17,606 nucleotides of DNA from Bacilli bacterium. Lineage in GTDB: Bacteria > Bacillota_I > Bacilli_A > RF39 > UBA660. The translations under genes and the position numbers were made by a program. Location: the NCBI GenBank assembly GCA_007116525.1, contig SKIH01000020.1:1-17606 (forward strand), read 5' to 3'. The notes under the pieces were generated by a model. The model was not told the origin of the DNA, did not search any database, and saw nothing but the letters and a program-made list of their open reading frames with translations. This document shows positions 13,627 through 17,606 of this stretch, one piece after another; position 1 is the stretch's first letter, and the number at the start of each line of letters is the position of its first letter.

Positions 13627-15189
13627 ATGGATATTTTCATAAGGTTTTTGTTTGATTTCTTATCTCAGTTTTTTGGCGGGATAGGGAAAATATTTTTAGG
13701 TCTATGGAATGGGCTTAAAGATATGTTTAATCTTAAAACATACTATGAGACAGTTAAAACTTATTCTACCGAATTCACAGCAATGGATTGGATTCTCGCA
13801 GGTATTACTGTATTAATCTTTTTAACTATTGTTGTTTTAGTCGTTGTTTTAGTTTATTTGTTAATTAGAAAATATATAAGAATTAGAAAAAGTCTGGTTG
13901 AACAAGATGCGTTGCTTGATGAGGTAGGTAAGCTAAACAGAGAGGTTTTTAAACTTACGCAAGAAAAGGAACGAATACTTGCTATGAAAATATCGCAACT
14001 TGGTTTGAAGCCTGGAGAAGCTAGCGAACTTGATATGGAAGGCGAAGATGGCGAAAAGCCTGAAGGTTCTACAGATGACGAGCAAGAGCAAGAGATTTCG
14101 CCAACTGGAAGAAGTAGGTTTTATAAGCTTACTGAAATCGATAAGGCCATGGAAACGTACGAACCTGAAAAGACGAATGATGAATTGGATTTAGTTGGTA
14201 TTTGTGAAACTTTTAGAAACTATGCCGCTTCTAAAATGGGCTTATATTATAAAATTAAAATTATAAGGCTGTTTATTGCATCGCTTTCATCATCAAGGCT
14301 TACTGTACTACAAGGTATTTCTGGTACTGGTAAAACATCACTCCCTTATGCTTTTGGTAAGTTTACGAATAATGATGCTATTATTGCTTCCGTTCAGCCG
14401 TCATGGCGTGATAGAACAGAGCTTTTTGGTTATTTTAACGAGTTTACTAAGCGTTTTAATGAAACTGAAGTTTTAAGTAAAATGTATGAAGCAAAATATA
14501 GAGATATAGTATATTTGACTATACTGGATGAGATGAATATCGCGCGTGTTGAGTACTACTTTGCAGAGATGTTATCGATTTTAGAGATGCCCTCTCGTGA
14601 TGAATGGGTAATTGACCTTATTCCAAACGTTTGGGAAAATGATCCTAAAAAACTTGAGGGTGGTAAATTAAAATTGCCGGATAATATGTGGTATATCGGA
14701 ACCATAAACAACGATGACTCGACATTTATGGTTACAGATAAAGTGTATGACCGTGCTATGCCAATAGACATCAACGAAAAGGGACAAAAATTTGACGCTC
14801 CAGTTACTGAAAGCATTAAGCTGAGTAGTAAGCATATGGAAAAGTTATTTAAAAAGGCGAAAGAAGAACATCCTATATCTGAAGAGATAATGAGCAAGTT
14901 AGAGGAAATGGATGATTATGTTATTGAGCATTTCAGATTAGCCTTTGGTAACCGTATTGTTAAGCAGTTGCATGATTTCATTCCAATTTATGTTGCATGT
15001 GGAGGAACTGAAATTGATGGATTTGATTACATGATGGCTAAAAAGGTTCTTAGAAAATTTGAACAGTTAAACTTATCGTTCATTAGAGATGAAATAGATC
15101 CGTTTATTTCGTATTTAGATAAACATTTCGGAAAAGAAAATATGCAAGAATGTAAAGAATTTTTACAAAGACTTAAGAAATCTATGTAA
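13627..15189 (+). CDS. Membrane-anchored McrB-like AAA+ ATPase
   Basis: A 520-residue protein. The N-terminus has a hydrophobic, possibly amphipathic stretch (1-27) and one clear transmembrane helix (about 55-81), followed by RKYIRIRK, which places the rest inside the cell. Next are a short coiled coil (88-125) and an acidic linker (about 130-160). The motor domain has Walker A QGISGTGKTS (229-238), the McrB-family QPSWRDRTELFGYFN (257-271), Walker B LTILDEMNIARVEYYFAEML (297-316), and MWYIGTINNDDSTF with KVYDRAMPI (354-380). These are hallmarks of the McrB clade of AAA+ proteins, which use GTP or ATP and normally pair with a McrC-type nuclease. Start is ATG at 13627 after AAGGGGTG; the frame is open to a TTG at 13600. 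It is followed after 24 bases by a DUF2357-like gene, the usual type of partner. Its location among secretion genes is unusual. Confidence 0.82.
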   Translation: MDIFIRFLFDFLSQFFGGIGKIFLGLWNGLKDMFNLKTYYETVKTYSTEFTAMDWILAGITVLIFLTIVVLVVVLVYLLIRKYIRIRKSLVEQDALLDEVGKLNREVFKLTQEKERILAMKISQLGLKPGEASELDMEGEDGEKPEGSTDDEQEQEISPTGRSRFYKLTEIDKAMETYEPEKTNDELDLVGICETFRNYAASKMGLYYKIKIIRLFIASLSSSRLTVLQGISGTGKTSLPYAFGKFTNNDAIIASVQPSWRDRTELFGYFNEFTKRFNETEVLSKMYEAKYRDIVYLTILDEMNIARVEYYFAEMLSILEMPSRDEWVIDLIPNVWENDPKKLEGGKLKLPDNMWYIGTINNDDSTFMVTDKVYDRAMPIDINEKGQKFDAPVTESIKLSSKHMEKLFKKAKEEHPISEEIMSKLEEMDDYVIEHFRLAFGNRIVKQLHDFIPIYVACGGTEIDGFDYMMAKKVLRKFEQLNLSFIRDEIDPFISYLDKHFGKENMQECKEFLQRLKKSM

Positions 15190-15213
15190 AACATAAAAAA
15201 GGGGTGACATTTA

Positions 15214-16356
15214 ATGAAACAAAATGAAATATTAGATAACGTAAAGAACATTGATGAAAAAAGATTTGATCGTTTTATGTCTAATAAAAAGTCAGAAATT
15301 AAAATATTCGAAGACTTGAATAGTACTGAGTTTGATGATAGCTGGTTAGACATGATAGAAGAATGTCTTCCTGCTTTAGATACAATAATAAGAAATCCAA
15401 GAAAATTTATTATGCAAGAAGAGGAAGTTGTTCCAATTGAAAAAGCTAAAAAGATTTCTGAGGAATCTATTAGACACCTTGCTCAACACACTAATTTAAT
15501 ACAGGATATAGACGAGAAGGGGAACATTACTCCAAGTTCTTTATTGAATATTCATAAAGAGGAAAGCTTCGATATTTATGAAAATAGATTTGTATACTCT
15601 CTTTTGCAAAACTTAAAGTTTTTTATGGATATGAGAAAAGATGTTGTAGGTAGTGGTTCTAAGTTTAGTTTGAAAAGAAAAATTGATTACAAGGCAAACA
15701 CAAAATTTTCTGGAGAAGAAGTAAAAATAGATTTAAATATAGAGACCCACAAGGGTAGTGATTCTGGAGAGGGATCCGAAGAAGTTTCAGTTGATGAAAG
15801 GTTTGAGAGAATTCAATTAATTATCAATGATTATTTCAGCACACAATTTATTAGGGAATTAAATGCTGCGCTACCGGTTAAGTCTCCAATAAGAAAAACA
15901 AACATGATTTTGAAGGATCAAAATTTTAAAAAAATATTAGAATTATGGGAATTTATAGAGCGATATGACGTTCGTGATGGTAAAACTAATAGTTATCAAA
16001 AGTATGTTGATGATAAAAATAATTTTGAAGACAAGTTAGGACTAGGGTTTTATTTTGATTATCATTTGTTGAGTTCATCTTCAGGTGATGATTTTGATTC
16101 CCCAGATGACACCGGAGCTAGTGATGTCGATGAAAATCAGGTTAATGAATTTTATGTTAAAAAATTAGCTGAATATTTCATTAAATCAAATTTGGCATTA
16201 TCTGAAAAGGAATATGTTAAGCTAGTTAATTCTAAAATAAAAGAACTTAAAGCAGAACAAGCTAAACAAGAAAAGAAAATCAGAGCTATACTAGAAAAAC
16301 AGGTTAGACAGTATAAACTTTCACAAAACAGGATGATAAAGGCTATTAAAAGTTAG
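15214..16356 (+). CDS. DUF2357-like (McrC-associated) protein without visible nuclease domain
   Basis: A 380-residue soluble protein directly after the McrB-like ATPase. The match to the DUF2357 family rests on HKEESFDIYENRFVYSLL (114-131), close to the family ETxDxxENRFxxxxL pattern, and on SPIRKTNMILKDQNFKKILE with LWEFI (224-248), close to the family pattern of a Leu-x-x-Asp-x-x-Tyr/Phe motif before a helix. In known members this module lies before a PD-(D/E)xK nuclease. Here the sequence goes on to an acidic Ser/Asp-rich loop (about 286-308) and a Lys/Glu coiled coil (about 335-366), and no D...ExK arrangement is visible. It may act as a nuclease-free adaptor that couples the AAA+ ring to a target. 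The start has AAGGGGTG upstream, the same style as the ATPase gene. The next gene follows after 10 bases. Confidence 0.62.
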   Translation: MKQNEILDNVKNIDEKRFDRFMSNKKSEIKIFEDLNSTEFDDSWLDMIEECLPALDTIIRNPRKFIMQEEEVVPIEKAKKISEESIRHLAQHTNLIQDIDEKGNITPSSLLNIHKEESFDIYENRFVYSLLQNLKFFMDMRKDVVGSGSKFSLKRKIDYKANTKFSGEEVKIDLNIETHKGSDSGEGSEEVSVDERFERIQLIINDYFSTQFIRELNAALPVKSPIRKTNMILKDQNFKKILELWEFIERYDVRDGKTNSYQKYVDDKNNFEDKLGLGFYFDYHLLSSSSGDDFDSPDDTGASDVDENQVNEFYVKKLAEYFIKSNLALSEKEYVKLVNSKIKELKAEQAKQEKKIRAILEKQVRQYKLSQNRMIKAIKS

Positions 16357-16366
16357 AAGGTGAATT

Positions 16367-17503
16367 ATGGATCAGGAATTATTGCAAAAAAAAGCATTGT
16401 TAAATGCATTTAAAATAGTTGTTACGTTAACAGCATTATATGTTGCTAGTTATGCTTGGTTTTACAATAGACCTGATTTTATAGTTGATCAGGTTACCAT
16501 AAACACACAGAGTGTTAATAATGTCGAAATTTCTTTGGATGATGGCGAAACATGGAGCAATCAAGGAGTTTTTGATATTGGTGATGATTTCGCTTTTAAT
16601 AATGAAATAACGGGCGATGGAATTGATTTATATAGACCGATTTCAAAGCTATCGGACGGAACGCCAACTGAATTCACAGAAGCGTCCTCTAGTACTGATT
16701 ATTTAGAAATGGAAATAATGTTCCGAACAAATGTGGATACGGCAATATTTTTGAATAATGATTCTGCTGTTGAGCCAAGTGCTGGAACAAATGAAATTCA
16801 ACTTTTAGGAAGTGAAGTAGCTAGAAAGTCATCTTTTGGAGATTTTACTAGAGATTTGATTGCAGCTTCAGTAAGAGTTTCGATAATAGATAGTGAGTAT
16901 GTAAACGATGAGTTCATTTTTAATCAAACTCCTAGCATTGTTTGGGCTCCAAACAAAAACTATCGTATATATAAGAATGGTGGTTCTTATAATGTAGACT
17001 TGAATTCTCCGTTGGAACAAAATTATAACTATTTAAATGTAATTAATGGTTTTCCATCCGGGGAGGAGAGAGTCACAAATATAAAGGATAATATAAATGT
17101 TAATTATGCTGAAAACTTGGCAAACGGTGATCCTTTACTAACTAGAATAAACACAGTTATCGATGGATATTATATGAGTAAGATTCGTGTTAAGGTTTGG
17201 ATAGAAGGAAACGACAGAGATACTGTTACGCCTTTGAAAGGCGGCTTATTTAAAATAAAATTAGGATTTGCCGGACTGGAAAAACCGGACAATGAATCTT
17301 ATCCTTCTGTAACAGCGAACACTTTAGATAACACTATTGATGGTTTTGATGAAGGAATGGAGTTTAGCTTGAATTATGGGAACAACTGGATAAAGCATTT
17401 TGATAACCCAAACCCGGCATTCAATAACGGTGATACAGTTTATGTTAGATTTTCAGAATCTGATGATTATTTGGCATCTAACTTTTTGATATTACAATAT
17501 TAG
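16367..17503 (+). CDS. Secreted protein with SipW-type signal peptide and extra C-terminal module, likely minor subunit
   Basis: A 378-residue exported protein. The N-terminus is an unusual signal anchor, acidic at the start (MDQELLQKK), then a hydrophobic stretch (about 14-27) and ASYAWFYN (27-34) with the AWF signature at the predicted SipW site. Units shared with the 320-residue protein are NVEISLDDGETW (52-63), MEIMFRTNVDTAIFLNN (115-131), IVWAPN (191-196) and KIRVKVWIEGNDRD (272-285). After that comes a C-terminal module of about 65 residues (313-378): TANTLDNTIDGFDEGMEFSL (316-335), NYGNNW (336-341) and DTVYVRFSES (356-365). This resembles the Ig-like repeats of Gram-positive surface proteins with NTIxG...MEYS...W...VxVR (DUF4073-like; tentative). 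AAGGTG lies upstream. The added module suggests a tip or adhesive subunit (inference). Confidence 0.72.
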   Translation: MDQELLQKKALLNAFKIVVTLTALYVASYAWFYNRPDFIVDQVTINTQSVNNVEISLDDGETWSNQGVFDIGDDFAFNNEITGDGIDLYRPISKLSDGTPTEFTEASSSTDYLEMEIMFRTNVDTAIFLNNDSAVEPSAGTNEIQLLGSEVARKSSFGDFTRDLIAASVRVSIIDSEYVNDEFIFNQTPSIVWAPNKNYRIYKNGGSYNVDLNSPLEQNYNYLNVINGFPSGEERVTNIKDNINVNYAENLANGDPLLTRINTVIDGYYMSKIRVKVWIEGNDRDTVTPLKGGLFKIKLGFAGLEKPDNESYPSVTANTLDNTIDGFDEGMEFSLNYGNNWIKHFDNPNPAFNNGDTVYVRFSESDDYLASNFLILQY

Positions 17504-17511
17504 GAGGAAAT

Positions 17512-17606
17512 ATGAGCAAAAGAGTTTTTTTTAGAATATTAGCTGCGCTTCAAATCATAGTATTAATTGCTATGGGTTCTTTTGCTTGGTTTGCTGATAG
17601 TAGTTC
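17512..17606 (+). CDS. Third SipW-type secreted protein, 5' end only (runs off the window)
   Basis: AGGAGG at 17502-17507, overlapping the previous stop, is followed by ATG at 17512 and an open frame to the end of the window (31 codons visible). The translation starts MSKRVFFRILAALQIIVLIA and continues MGSFAWFADSS: a basic n-region, hydrophobic core and the AWFAD signature of SipW-processed proteins (compare AYFTD/AFND forms). It is therefore a third exported substrate of the locus. Nothing can be said of the mature part. Confidence 0.8.
   Translation, partial: MSKRVFFRILAALQIIVLIAMGSFAWFADSS

Noticed and set aside
13627..16356. A complete McrBC-type restriction system
   Set aside because: The ATPase has a membrane anchor in place of a DNA-binding domain, the partner lacks a visible nuclease, and the flanking genes are secretion genes, so a standard restriction function is not supported.
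1..17606. tRNA genes, CRISPR arrays, insertion sequences and sortase (LPxTG) signals
   Set aside because: None were seen; there are no regularly spaced repeats, transposase-like genes or cell-wall sorting motifs in the visible proteins.

Overview
The window comes from a low-GC, AT-rich bacterium of the Firmicutes/Tenericutes type. Every supported gene lies on the + strand and is packed into short-spaced, often overlapping operons with Gram-positive ribosome binding sites (AGGAGG, AAGGTG, GAGGTG). Tryptophan is written TGG and TGA is used as a stop (for example at the end of ung), so the mycoplasma TGA=Trp code is not in use. This fits an Acholeplasma/Izemoplasma/Haloplasma-like mollicute or another AT-rich Firmicute. 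The lineage is an inference from style and gene order only.

Region 1 (1-4256) is housekeeping: the 3' end of rsmA, then ung, tilS and ftsH, each overlapping or abutting the next, closed by a hairpin terminator that overlaps the ftsH stop. FtsH carries an unusual C-terminal tail resembling a Rho-N/HeH-type nucleic-acid-binding fold.

Region 2 (4281-8849) starts at a TG-extended -10 promoter and holds parA, parB, a DUF951 gene, an AbgT-family transporter and ychF. Region 3 (8856-9977) has a clear promoter, then a structured leader that pairs with the rpsF Shine-Dalgarno (a candidate S6:S18 autoregulatory element), then rpsF, ssb and rpsR, closed by a strong terminator. In Bacillus, regions 1 and 2-3 lie on opposite sides of oriC; here they are joined head to tail with no dnaA, rpmH or origin between them.

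Region 4 (10031-17606, continuing beyond the window) is the accessory locus and the most interesting part. A TG-extended -10 promoter precedes a run of eight co-directional genes: a possible degenerate EAL-like protein; a membrane-anchored extracytoplasmic protein; an abundant-looking secreted protein with a SipW-type (AWF) signal peptide; a SipW/Sec11-type signal peptidase; a membrane-anchored McrB-like AAA+ ATPase; a DUF2357-like partner with no visible nuclease; a second AWF-signal secreted protein with an extra C-terminal module; and the start of a third AWF protein. Four of these genes are related by signal peptide or by a shared C-terminal W-x-E-G-x-D motif.

The working interpretation is a TasA/camelysin-like surface fibre or matrix system. 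SipW would process the subunits, and an McrB-DUF2357 pair, normally known from DNA restriction, would have been recruited as a membrane-bound motor or assembly factor. The families are recognised from motifs; the combined function is inference.
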